A stretch of DNA of 22,642 nt from Mesostigma viride (GCA_009746045.1 RPFO01002301.1:1-22642), one strand, 5' to 3'; shown: positions 1-10,024, counted from the stretch's first letter. Notes: generated by a model not told the origin, from the letters alone. Made by a program: numbers and translations.

Positions 1-3000
1 AAGAAGAGAGCGGTGGGCACGCGATACTGTGTGTGGGTATCGAGGCGATGCTGCGTTTCGACCTGGTCAAGGAGCTGGGCCTAAACCTGCACAAGCTGCA
101 GAACTTCCTGTTGCGCATCGAGGGCAGCATGAAGGCCAACCCGTACCACTGCCGCACGCACGTGGCGGATGCCACGGCCAACATGGTGCACCTGCTCATG
201 GGGCCGCCGTGTAACGAGACGGGCGGCCTCGCGCAGTACCTCAAGCCCTTGGAGACGCTGGCGGCGATCACGGCGGTGCTCATCCACGATTTCGGACACC
301 CAGGTAATGGGAGGATGGATCCGTTGCAAACGTCGTTGGCAGCGCTGCTGTGGGAGTATGCCGGTGGTGTTTGTTCTTGCAAGGTGACTGCTTTGCAAGG
401 GAGTCATATGGTTGGAGTTTAGTAGGCCTAGCCACCTATCCATGTAACTGGGTTGCAGGGGTATCGAGAAACTGCAGCATGGCTTTGTAGCAGTCAAGTA
501 TCAGTCATACATTTTTGTGTGTGGCACAATATATCTTGCATATACTTTCGTGAACACGGCCCGCATAGCTGTGTGTAGCCTGGTGGTGGCATCCGGGGCA
601 TGCAGTCTTGCAGATGGCTGTCTCAGCACCCAATTCTCTTCTGTGGCTGTTTTATTATTTATGCTTGCCTCGTGCATCTGCCCCGTGGATTGTGCATCTT
701 CCCCCTTGATGAACTTGCCATGTTGCTTTCTTGCCCACTGTACTGGGTCTCCCATCACTGCGAAAACTGCCAACGCGCAGGTGTCTCCAACGACTTCCTG
801 GCAAACATCAGCCACCCGCTGGCACTGCGCTACAATGACCGGTCCATTCTGGGTACGTAGCCAGCCATGCAGCCACCAAGCCACCCAGCCACAGCCAATC
901 ACCCACCGAGCTACCAGCCCATTTTACCTGTCCATAGAAACATAGACCCTTGAGTCGGGCTGGCCCTGCTCAAGAGTTCAAGCTTGTTCTCATTCCCTGG
1001 TAGGACGCTTGTGCTACTCAAGTGGTCTTGCATCGACCAGCCCTGTGTCCGAGAGATCTCATCAGACCAGGTTTTGCTCTGACGAAAGGATCTTGCATGC
1101 ATCGGTCACAGTACCCCATCTCGTCGGTCATCGGCTAGGTCGACAAGCCAGTAGGATGGGAGGATGCTGAGGGCGCGCAAGGAGACGTGTCGTGTGGCAC
1201 ATGGCCGTGCCTGCTCCAAGCAGGAAGAGCTTCCATGTAGCTAGGCTTCGTGTAGGCAACCCCTTGCTGTGAAGGGGCCGGGTTTCATCGTTATAATATA
1301 ATAAGACTGTTGTGGCCGTGTGCCATGACGTGATGCCCATGAGGCTGTAAGAGCATGTGACCAGACGTGATGGGCGTGCTTCCGGCCATCATGCTGCCCC
1401 GCAGTGAGATGGTACCCTGCCATGCAACTGGTCCGTGAAATGCCTCTCCATGGTTCTACCCACTCCCCTCGCCCACAATCTGCCTTGCACCCTGGACCCC
1501 TCTCACCACCCCATGAAGTTGCCAAATCTCTCATTTCCTTCCTTGAATGCCCCTTTTCCCCCTTGTCCGTCCGCAAATGCCCCTCGTCTTTCCACCCCAG
1601 AATCGTTCCACCTGGCATCGGCGTTTGAGCTTCTGGCGGGCGAGGAGTGCGAGCTGGATTTCCTGGACCCGGAGATGTCCCTGCAGGAGCGCAAGGAGTT
1701 CCGCCACCTCGTGATCGACATCGTGATGGCCACCGACCTGCAGCAGCACTTCACCATCTTGCAGCGCTTCCGCCAGCTGGTCGTCCCTGACACCGGCGTG
1801 CTGCCCTCGTCGGGGCTGTCGGCTGAGGCGCGCTCCATCACACTGCAGATGGCCATGAAGTGCTGCGACCTGGGGTGAGCGCAAGCCTTGGGGCGACCTG
1901 GGTTACGTGGCACCCGGCCGTTTGCTTGTTTTTGAAAAGGAACCTTGTAGAACCCTTAGAATGGCACCTTAAGATTTGCACCATTATTAGGGCACCCGAA
2001 TAAGGCATGATTAGAGCACCCTTTCATCCCCCAATTAGCTTCGTGATGGCACTTATTGCAAGCATGTCAGGACAAAATGCGGTACCTGGCGGCATACCGG
2101 TGTGGCGCGGCTTGTTGTTTTTGACCACTGCATGCTGGTGCTTTACTTATGGTCGCGTGTTGCGTCGTTGCTGCTGTCACCAGCCACCTGGCCAAGAGTC
2201 GCCCAACCCACGTTCGGTGGACCAAGGCGATTGAGGAGGAGTTCTTCCTGCAGGGTGACGAGGAGCGCCACCTGGGTCTGCCCGTGTCGCCTTTCATGGA
2301 CCGGTTCAATGCCAACCTGGCCAAGAGCCAGGTCGGCTTCTTCCAGGTAATGGCCGCGTGTAAAGCTTCCTGCTGTCGCTGCCCCTGCTACCCCTGCTGG
2401 CATTTTTTGTTACAATATGCGACGACAATCGCTTCCTTTAGCTCGTAATCACTCTGTTGATTCAGGCACTTTGGCAGTGAAGTTATTAATTAAACTGATG
2501 CTGTCTCCCCTGCGCCTTTTTGTATTCTAGTAGTTGGGGCCAGCTGCTGTCTATGCCCAGTAGTCAGCCACACAATTTCTGTCTTGATGATGATGATGCT
2601 TGAATGACTGCCGTTGCACTCAGTGCGATGCGTCTTCATGAGCAGGCAATCGGATGAAGTTGCCTGCGTGTGGTTTGCTGATCGATGCACATGTATTGCA
2701 TTTGGATGCATCAATGATTAAGATTGCTGTGTAGCTAGCCTCACAAGGTCACACCGCACCTGTGCCTGGTTCTAGTTCCCACACAGAGTGGTAGCCATTC
2801 TGGTACCCAGCCGGCTATCCTGCAGTCTACTGCCATCACTTTTCCTGCTGTGGTCAAGTGATTTTTTACTGTCAATAGATGGCAGGTCTCTGTGTGCCGG
2901 GCAGACCACATTCTGACAGGTGCTGGTTTGCCCACTGTTTGTTCCTCTATGTCTGCTTCCTCGCTGTGATTGATGTGCAGTTCGTGGGATTGCCACTGTG

Positions 3001-3088
3001 GAATGCATTTACGACAGTGTTTAAGGAGTTCGCTCCATCCTTGAACAATGCCAAGCCAACAACAACTACTGGCAGCAGCTGCTTTTGA
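1..3088 (+). CDS. 3',5'-cyclic nucleotide phosphodiesterase, catalytic domain (5' partial, 5 exons)
   Basis: Hydrolyses cAMP and/or cGMP to the 5'-monophosphate; class I PDE with an HD-type two-metal site. The model is exons 1(3)-303, 781-852, 1601-1874, 2184-2346 and 2981-3088, all GT-AG and phase-consistent, giving 305 visible residues. Visible motifs are NPYHCRTHVAD (general-acid His plus metal His), IHDFGHPG, and KCCDLG (metal Asp). The PDE signature H-D-F-G-H-P-G-V-S-N-D-F is rebuilt only by joining exons 1 and 2, which supports the splice. Next come YNDRSILG|ESFH across exons 2-3, the SQVGFFQ segment and FVGLPLWNAF of the last helices. The N-terminal regulatory or membrane part lies off the left edge, so substrate preference cannot be read. 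The last exon ends at an in-frame TGA at 3086, but the conserved end (NNYWQQLL) is read in another frame from 3061, suggesting a one-base indel. The family call is secure; the exact 3' end is not. Confidence 0.9.
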
Positions 3089-3400
3089 TGAATCCGCAGT
3101 CACCTTAAAATGCGAGCCAAAATGTGGCGGCATGTGTGAAGCCTAGGGGCTACCATTTTTCCTTGTGCAAGCGCAAGTGAGTTTTGTTTTATCTGGAGCA
3201 CGTGTGTTATTTTGCAGTGGTGTGTATTATAGAATGCAGAGGATTTGAACAATGCTGTCGATAAATTGGAAGCCATGGTGGAATCATTCTAGAATGCAGA
3301 CGAAGTGATGTCTTTATATTAATAGCCATTATGAAATGCAACTTATGACGGATAGTTCAAGCTTCGATTGATCATCTCCCACCCCATGCCAGGCCTTTAA
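3089..3400. other. Intergenic, no gene seen
   Basis: AT-richer spacer after the phosphodiesterase. If the frameshifted reading of its last exon is right, coding continues to a TAA at 3106-3108. The 10-mer agaatgcaga occurs twice, near 3233 and 3292. I see no open frame with coding character and no RNA gene. Confidence 0.5.
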
Positions 3401-3556
3401 GGTCTGATACATCATGGTGGTGCAGGTGCACCTTGTGCACCCCTGGAGTCGGTGGCAGTTTACATCCCCCACCTCAGTGCAGGTTGCAGCCCACCCAGAA
3501 TGTATTAAAAACCATTTTTGCCCCTTCTCAGGTTACATATGCTCCCCAGGTAGACA
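3401..3556 (+). repeat. Diverged direct repeat, left copy
   Basis: It matches 4650-4815 in the same orientation, with shared blocks in the same order: ggtgcaggtgc, gtttacat, agaatgtat, gccccttctca and acatat-ctccca. Indels separate the blocks. The two copies bracket the L1 ORF1-like remnant. They may be copies of a dispersed repeat or parts of one older element. Confidence 0.6.
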
Positions 3557-3716
3557 CATCACATGGCCCCCCGCGGGACTGCGCCTGGGCAGCTCAGCCT
3601 GGCCGGCACCTCCTTACGAGGGCCGGGCCCCGCAATGCTCGACGCCGCAAGGCCCGCACCTTCAAAGAACAGCTAGTAGAGGACATGGGGGCCTAGGCCT
3701 CTCCGTGATTCGGAAC

Positions 3717-4261
3717 AAGATGATGGACAAGGCCAAGTGGGCCCAGGTCAAAGAGGACAACAGCAGCTCCAGCAGCAACAGCTCGACCTCCGCGAGGAGG
3801 CCGAGCTCGCCAAGCGCAGCCTTAACGTCATACTCAAGAACTTCGACATGGAGGAAGGTGAGAATTCCGTGAAGCTTGCACGCGCGTTTGAGAGCAAAAT
3901 CCTTGCATGATCGCATGGGCCTTCTTGGTGAGATTAAGCTGACCGCCCACCGCCTTCCCGCGCGCGGGGTAAGGCAGGGGCGCCCCCGCTTCTTCTCATC
4001 TTTAAGAGCCCAGCGGACAAGATTTCGTTTCTCAGACGCCGCAAGCGGCTCGAGAACACTCCCTTCACCGTGGACGACGACTTGACCCTGGCGCAGCAAC
4101 AACGGCGACGGGAGCTATGGCCCACCTACCTCCAGCTCCGGCAAACCAAGGCGGGCCAGCCGGTGTACTGGAAGGGGGCGGTCATCTACGTCAGCCACAA
4201 GCCCTGGCACGCGACCCCCTCGACCACCGCGGCCCCAGCGACTCCAGCCGCCCCAGCTTAG
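3717..4261 (+). pseudogene. L1-type non-LTR retrotransposon ORF1-like remnant (RRM plus C-terminal domain), frameshifted
   Basis: Three reading segments together resemble the nucleic-acid chaperone ORF1p of L1-like elements. Segment 3758-3910 is a Q-rich coiled stretch followed by RSLNVILKNFDMEEGEN, like the first strand of the ORF1p RRM. Segment 3909-3985 (another frame) gives AHRLPARGVRQGRPR. Segment 3986-4261 gives LLIFKSPADKISFLRRRK, then VDDDLTLAQQQRRRELWP and GQPVYWKGAVIYV, the usual L1 CTD order (DK--LR-R--L, DL---Q---R, W-GA-L-V). At least two frame changes and a TGA at 3908 break it. A possible upstream start around MMDKAKWAQVKED (3720) is in a third frame. No endonuclease or reverse transcriptase ORF2 follows. 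An intron from the GTGAGA near 3858 was tested, but its phase does not fit the AG at 4006. ORF1 ancestry is likely; activity is not. Confidence 0.65.
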
Positions 4262-4649
4262 GGGAACACAGCAGTAGTAGTGTAGAATAGTTAGACCGTG
4301 GCCATCTTCATCATCCTGAACGACTCGAACACGCGGACAAGATAACGGCAGGCTCGAGCTACCATGGTCCGGATTCTCCCGATTTCTGGCCTGCGCTGGT
4401 TGTCTCCTTGATGTATGTATGTAAGCCTTCTACAGGAGCCCTCTATACCAGCTGATGCACGATATTATTTAGCCATGTACATGCGTGCCTATGACGTGCC
4501 ACACCCCAGATGATGCCTAGCTTTATGTAGTTAAGCTGTGCCCATGCAGAGAGCTGCTCTCTGCTGAGATGCCACGCTCTAGCTTTTGTATAGCTATGAT
4601 GATCTTCCCCCACATGACATGCTCCCCCTTAGCTGGGCATAGCGTGATA
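4262..4649. other. Intergenic, no gene seen
   Basis: Stretch between the ORF1-like remnant and the right direct repeat. It contains no convincing open frame, and nothing resembling an ORF2 continuation is visible. It may be the 3' untranslated part of the same remnant. Confidence 0.4.
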
Positions 4650-4815
4650 TAGATCATGAGGGTGCAGGTGCCCTGGTGCACCTAGAGCAAGTGTCGTTTA
4701 CATTCCCACCCTTGCAGGAAGTTGCTTAGAATGTATGATAGGCCATATTCTGATCATGATGATGATAGGCCATATGCCCCTTCTCAAGGGCTATGTGCTA
4801 CATATACTCCCAACG
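4650..4815 (+). repeat. Diverged direct repeat, right copy
   Basis: Partner of 3401-3556. It carries an extra internal duplication of the motif gataggccata (about 4737 and 4765). It ends about 15 bp before the TTAA where the piggyBac-like element begins, so the insertion lies at or beside the end of this repeat. Confidence 0.6.
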
Positions 4816-4834
4816 GAGTTATGTTCCTAATTAA

Positions 4835-4876
4835 CCCGTGTTTTTTTAATTAGAACGCGATATATCGCGTTGTAAG
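4835..4876 (+). repeat. Left terminal inverted repeat
   Basis: Starts CCCGTGTTTTTTTA, then ATTAG, then the perfect 18-bp palindrome AACGCGATATATCGCGTT at 4854-4871, then GTAAG. It pairs with 6543-6579 apart from a 4-base length difference before the palindrome and two or three mismatches. Confidence 0.85.
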
Positions 4877-6542
4877 CTTTTTTTAGAACGCGTATAGCAC
4901 CTAAGGAAAATTTTTTTTCATGGTCATGTATATACTTTCCTGAAAGCCCATAAATCAAAGGATTTTTTGAGCTACTCAGACCTACAAAATGCTTATTCAT
5001 TAGAGAGATACACTGGTTTGAATATACAGGGGGGTCTGACCATGACCGCGATTTCTTGACCCTAGGTCACAAGTCATGTGCTTATTCACAAATGGTTCAT
5101 GAAAAAATCTGGCTTCTTGCACGAGCTATGGGCAACATATGCAGGCTCTGTGAAACAAAACTCAGGCCCATTGGGCCACTGGAGCTATTTTTCATTAGCA
5201 TCACAATTACAACGCAGTACAACGCAGTGGGAAACATGAGAGCCCTTCACAACATGACGCAACGACATGAGCCCCATAAACGGGGCCATAGTGAGCTTGG
5301 AGGGTCAAAACGTTGAAAATAGGTGTTGTATAAGTTATACAGCATCAAACATGCATCAAACATCATGACTGGATGACCTAATATGACTGAATCAGGCAGC
5401 CATAGCCAAAGCATCATCCACTCTCACAACACGTGTTGAGCACATGCCTCGTGGGAACGGAGGTGCTGGGTTTTCATTCCATAACGCGTGCAATACTGAA
5501 AGAAAGAGGCACGTGTAATGCAAGGCTTGGATAGGTTGAGTGATCCATGAGCTTACATGCAGGCAAAGATGACGCTGGAATGCATGCTAGCAAATGGTGG
5601 CAAGATGCTAACAACACATGATTATACACCATGATTATGGGCACCTAGCTGGTCTTCTTGCACAATCAACGCAGTATAAACCATCAACATCCAATCCTCA
5701 CGATATATGCACGGCTTGACGACGTATACAGCACCTAAATACTGCACAACTGCAACCTGCTATGGCTGACATGCAAGCAACGTCGAGTAGGATGGCGGTC
5801 TTAGAGAGGCTGGGCAGAGGTCGGTAGAAATAAGTGGAAAACTGGCAGAAACTAGGTAGAAACACGATATACTTACGCCTGCAAGCACTATTGAGCCGGT
5901 GGCAGAGGCCATTTCCAGGAAAATACAGCATCCCGTAGCAATAGCCACGGTCACGCCTTACGCTATTTGCAGGCACCATCATGCCCGGCGCTACCCAATA
6001 AAAGTCTGCACAATTCTCGGTTTAGCCGAGAGTCCGGACGTTCGGAATGAATAAACATGTGTTAAGAAGTCGAAACACCATGGAAATACCAAGCATGGTG
6101 CCGCAGCAGACCCGAGTCTTGACGTAATAATATGTATGCCGGCATCCAGGGTTTCCGGCCGCATGAAAGTTGGGTGAGAAACTGGAAAAAACTACGTTTC
6201 CTTTGCCCCAGTACCTCAACAAACTCGTAGAAACCTAATTATCAACCTTTGAGCGCATCATCATGGTCGTGCCACCCAACAGCCACTGAAATTCGCGCGA
6301 AAACTGGCGAGATCTACCTGCCGCCATCGCCGTCGTCTTCACCTTCGTCCCGCGAAAATGCCTGATTTCAGTGGTACATATTTGTTTGCAGCTGTCACAA
6401 AAAAAATACCAAAAATGACCAGGATTTTTTCTTGAATTCTATGAGATGTTTCTGACCTATCTTGAAAGTTTCAGACCAAAAATCGCATGTTTAATAGGTT
6501 TGCCACGTGTCAGATTACAACGCGATACATCGTGTTCTAACC

Positions 6543-6579
6543 CTACAACGCGATGTATCGCGTTGTAAAAAAACACGGG
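6543..6579 (-). repeat. Right terminal inverted repeat
   Basis: Read on the minus strand it begins CCCGTGTTTTTTTAC and then AACGCGATACATCGCGTT (6547-6564). A further degenerate copy of the palindrome lies just inside, at 6519-6536. Confidence 0.85.
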
Positions 6580-6740
6580 TTAATAGAGGACAACGAACCC
6601 CCTCCGGCCCGTGGGGAAGCGCCCGCGTTTGCAAACACGCGGGAAGCACGCTATAGGCAGGACCCCTAGGGTAGAGAGCTTAGAATAGAGTTGGCTTGAT
6701 GTTGTAGATTGATACAGACCCGTAGGATTGTGTGTCCCCA

Positions 6741-7083
6741 TCCTCCCTCCCTCCCTCCCTCCCTCCCTCCCTCCCTCCCTCCCTCCCTCCTCCCTCCCCC
6801 CTCCCTCCCTCCCTCCCTCCCTCCTCCCTCCCTCCCTCCCTCCCTCCCTCCCCTCCCTCCCTCCCTCCCTCCTCCCTCCTCCCTCCCTCCCTCCCTCCCT
6901 CCCTCCCCCTCCCTCCCTCCCTCCCTCCCCCCCTCCCTCCCTCCCTCCCTCCCTCCCTCCCTCCCTCCCTCCCTCCCTCCCTCCCTCCCTCCCTCCCTCC
7001 CTCCCTCCCTCCTCCCTCCCTCCCTCCCTCCTCCCTCCCTCCCTCCCTCCCTCCCTCCCTCCCTCCCTCCCTCCCTCCCTCCC
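6741..7083. repeat. (CCCT)n tetranucleotide microsatellite with phase slips
   Basis: About 340 bp of TCCC units, interrupted at intervals by a single TCC or an extra C that shifts the phase. The strand is pure pyrimidine on top and pure purine below, so all three frames on each strand stay open (Ser/Pro/Leu or Gly/Arg/Glu repeats). Those frames are compositional and are not called as genes. Confidence 0.95.
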
Positions 7084-7084
7084 G

Positions 7085-7745
7085 CCACCCCACCCACCCA
7101 CCCTCTCCAACTGCATGTGGACTGCCTCTCCCAGCGACTCGGCCAGCCGTTTGAGTGTGTTTGGGACCATATGCTGATGCCCATGGATATTACGCGCGCC
7201 ATCAACCAGGCAACACCAGTGACACTTGAGCTCCTTGTTATCCTTCTCATCGGATGTACTGACGACACCCTGCACAATTACAGCTCACAAGGCAACTAAC
7301 ATGCTGGAGGAACGCATCCGCCGCAGTGGACGTCAGTAACGGATGTTGCAATGTTGCTGGAGGGAGGTCAATCGACCGCACCCGTACATACAAGGGGCAA
7401 TTATTGATGCGTCATACCCAAAACAGGAAGAAAATGTGGCACAACTAACCTTGCCATCAACATGGATGGACGGAGTTGGAGACCAACTGCAGCGCGGCAT
7501 TCGCAAGGGCACAGGCTGTGTTGTTCAGCAGGTCCACCGCTGGACTGCCCGATGCCGAGTCCAGGTTCTTCCTTACACAAACTCTCCACAAGCGTGATTG
7601 TCGCGTCCTTGGCTGCCAACTGCGGAAAGGAGGCCAGTGCTCGCTTCAGCAGGAACTCGGCAATTGCAATCACGGTGGGCCCTGGCACGATTTGCAGGCC
7701 TACACATGCTTGCCCCGCATGTGCCTCCCCCACGTGTGCATCCAC
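7085..7745 (-). other. Possible decayed minus-strand coding relic
   Basis: Minus-strand segments have coding-like composition but do not join. 7700-7578 reads IVPGPTVIAIAEFLLKRALA and then FPQLAAKDATITLVESL. A one-base shift is needed to continue from about 7576 to 7462 with KNLDSASGSPAVDLLNN and TACALANAALQLVSNSVHP. A separate segment, 7270-7105, reads DEKDNKELKCHWCCLVDGA and then NTLKRLAESLGEAVHMQLE. The alternating hydrophobic helices and NNTACALANAAL resemble HEAT repeats of karyopherins, but this is a weak impression. No complete exon set with good donors and acceptors could be built. The opposite strand at 7105-7280 is also open (HVDCLSQRLGQPFECVWDH), so even the strand of that part is uncertain. 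Confidence 0.25.
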
Positions 7746-8426
7746 CGCAGTTGACGTGCTCGCTCGCAGCTCCCACTACCGCTGGCTTCGTTGCCATGTT
7801 CCTCCACCCGTTGCCTCTTGCATCTTAGCTGTTCCTCGCGCTTCTCCGCAGCCTCTCTTTCCCTCTCTTCCTCTCTCTTTTCTGCTGCCGTTCATGCCTT
7901 GCTCCAGATATAGATGTGGCTGCTTAGGCGTTCAATCTGCATCACAGAATTGGACGATATGCACGTCAAAGGAAAGCCAACCAAGCAGCAACATTACCAA
8001 CAATGTAGCGGGAGGGTCAGTGCAGAGGCCAGCAACATAACTGCCTTAGTCTTGTACTCCTACCATACACATTAGGGAAGACTGCTGGCATGGCAGCCTG
8101 CATCACAGCAATGAATTGCCGCCAACTAAAATAAGAGAGTGACTCACCGCTACTCTTCCCTGAAGCCGACTGGTCACACCTCCATTGTGGCGTTGTTTTA
8201 CCACTTTAACGCTCTTCCACAGCGTGCGATTTTGTTGATGCCATTTTCTCAATTCCTGTAGCATATATTTTGCCCCCGCCGCACGCTTCCATGGGTTGCC
8301 ATGTACATCATACTTTGCTGATGCTGCAGAGAAGTCAAGCGGTTCTTTGCATTCCCTCACCTGTATTCAACGGCAACGCCAAAACGGAATGCCAACGAAT
8401 GCGGAGCGGGGGAACAAGGCATAAAG
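7746..8426. other. Intergenic, no supported gene
   Basis: A pyrimidine-rich patch lies at about 7850-7890. A short minus-strand frame at 8360-8103 (KEPLDFSAASAKYDVHGNP) has some coding look but no start, splice or homology I recognise. Nothing else can be supported. Confidence 0.35.
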
Positions 8427-8643
8427 CAACGCATGGTGAACCGGCAGATGCTGAGGCAGACACGACAATGCACTGGGTGCATGGCAACCATGTGAACACT
8501 GATGGTAGCACTCACATGCCTAACAAGCATTTTCTTTGTTTCCCCTGGGTTAGAGTGTAAGGCCTATGCCAACCAAGGTAAACAACAAAACAACACATCC
8601 TAAACTGCCCTAACTGACATGGGCAACAAACATGGCCAATGGA
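8427..8643 (+). repeat. 217-bp direct repeat, copy 1
   Basis: Nearly identical to 8780-8996 with no net indels and about ten scattered substitutions. The repeat start-to-start distance is 353 bp. Both copies keep a short open frame ending NKHFLCFPWVRV at a TAA. I take this as a by-product of the duplication rather than a gene. Confidence 0.9.
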
Positions 8644-8779
8644 GGACAAGGAACCAAGTAGGATCATCCAACAGGATCATGGTATTATGGCAGCTTGCAT
8701 GCAGTAAATTACATCAAGCATGGTTGGCTCAGCACATTGAAGTATTGTCACATCATTAGAACAAGGGAAAGTCAGAAAT

Positions 8780-8996
8780 CAACGCATGGTGAACCGGCAG
8801 ATGATGAGGCAGACACGACAATGCACTTGGTGCATGGCAACTATGTGAACACTGATGGTAGCATTCACATGCCTAACAAGCATTTTCTCTGTTTCCCCTG
8901 GGTTAGAGTGTAAGGCCTATGCCAACCCAGCTAAACAACAAAACAACACATCCTAAACTGCGCTAACTGACATGGGCAACAAACATGGCCAATGGA
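8780..8996 (+). repeat. 217-bp direct repeat, copy 2
   Basis: Second copy of the 8427-8643 unit. Both copies begin caacgcatggtgaaccggca and end aacatggccaatgga. The intervening 136 bp is unique. Confidence 0.9.
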
Positions 8997-9316
8997 CACA
9001 ACACCTTGAAATGGCCTTTTTTTTACATAAATTATGGCCCATGGCAAGTTTATTGTCCGATTGACCTAGGATTGGATCCCACCACTCCCCGGGATGTGTC
9101 TGGCTAGTGGTGGAGTAGTTGAGTCAAAATGTTAAGTTTACATGGTACTCCCTGCTTAAGTTAACTCCAGATCCAAGGCCAAAACTGGCCACCTAAACCA
9201 CTTGCACTTGCATAGAAACAATAGTTGATCTCAGATTATGCTGTAACTTTGCAGTGGTGATGAATAATAGTTGTTCTGACCTTGTACAAAGTTCTACGCC
9301 ATTTGGAGCCCTAGTT
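8997..9316. other. Intergenic, nothing supported
   Basis: AT-rich spacer without an open frame of interest. It includes a T8 run near 9018-9025. Confidence 0.4.
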
Positions 9317-9690
9317 GGTGACAAATGCTAGCAAAATTTTGCTAGCATTTGTCATTAATGGCCATTTAAAATCAATATTTAACCCAAATAATGTCAGAAT
9401 GCCACCAAAACTTATTGCCATCATGCCAGCACCTGAAGCAAGGTCTCAACAAGTCATGAGCAGAAATTCAGATCATGCAGAGCCCAAAATGGTGACATTT
9501 GCCAGCAATTGTCACCATTTTTTGCTTTTTTACCCACAATTTTAACAACATTACCCACCAAAACATTCTCCAAGCTGGGGCGCATCATTTAAATCTTTGC
9601 AGGCAACTCAAGAATGACTAGTACAAACAGTGTGCAAAACCTTGGTGCATGTGAATGCCTGAGTGGTGACCATTGCTAGCAGAATCCATC
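9300..9690 (+). repeat. Degenerate ~173-bp periodic motif (three occurrences)
   Basis: The motif GGTGAC-N3-TTGC(T/C)AGC or close to it occurs at 9317, 9490 and 9664, i.e. 173 and 174 bp apart. The first two are preceded by GAGCCC at the same distance. The sequence between occurrences is poorly conserved. This may be a decayed satellite or chance recurrence. Confidence 0.4.
9319..9354. repeat. Perfect 36-bp palindrome
   Basis: The half-site TGACAAATGCTAGCAAAA is followed without spacer by its exact reverse complement. It could extrude as a cruciform or be a two-fold protein site. It contains two NheI-like GCTAGC hexamers, themselves palindromes. There is no flanking gene within several kb on either side. 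Confidence 0.95.
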
Positions 9691-10024
9691 ATGTAAGGTA
9701 GGCATTGCCAGTATGCCACAAAGCTGTGATGTGCAGTGCATGTCCATATGTATACCCCATGACACCGTGCCTCTAAACTACTTGGCACATTGCAAAATGG
9801 GAAGGAAAGGTGAATAATACATGCCACATCACTAACACAGCCATTTGAATGCTACCAACACGCACCATGCATGATATACACTGCGTGTACAGTAATACAT
9901 GTCGAGAATATGCCGAGCGAGCATATCAAGGTGCAGTGACCCCAACGCTGGCACATGTCACCTGGCATCCACGTATGCTCACATGATATGGCATTGGCAT
10001 ATCCCATGTCTCCATCTCTTGCAC
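9691..10024. other. Intergenic, nothing supported
   Basis: Unique, AT-moderate sequence with no coding frame or RNA gene that I can support. Confidence 0.4.

Larger units (their letters stand above)
4831..6583. mobile_element. piggyBac-like non-autonomous DNA transposon (1745 bp plus TTAA duplication)
   Basis: The element spans 4835-6579 between TTAA at 4831-4834 and TTAA at 6580-6583. Its ends read CCCGTGTTTTTTTA on the left and the exact inverse on the right. A TTAA target duplication and CCC...GGG termini are the hallmark of the piggyBac superfamily. Behind the outer 14 bp the termini continue as inverted copies of an 18-bp palindrome. The interior shows no transposase: no DDBD-type catalytic frame or long coding ORF is open on either strand, so it is probably mobilised in trans. 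Internal AT-rich stretches carry repeated gtagaaa and ctggaaaa motifs near 5820-5870 and 6180. Short spurious frames are disregarded. Confidence 0.8.

Noticed and set aside
3858-4007. Intron joining the two ORF1-like segments (GTGAGA donor, TTTAAG acceptor)
   Set aside because: The phases do not match: donor leaves one base, acceptor starts a whole codon. Frameshift decay explains it better.
6580-7299. Long open frames of Gly/Arg/Glu or Pro/Ser/Leu on both strands
   Set aside because: They are produced by the CCCT microsatellite; all frames on both strands stay open in the same place.
8270-8913. Two short plus-strand ORFs ending NKHFLCFPWVRV
   Set aside because: They exist because of the 217-bp duplication; the differences between copies do not look codon-constrained and no homology is recognised.
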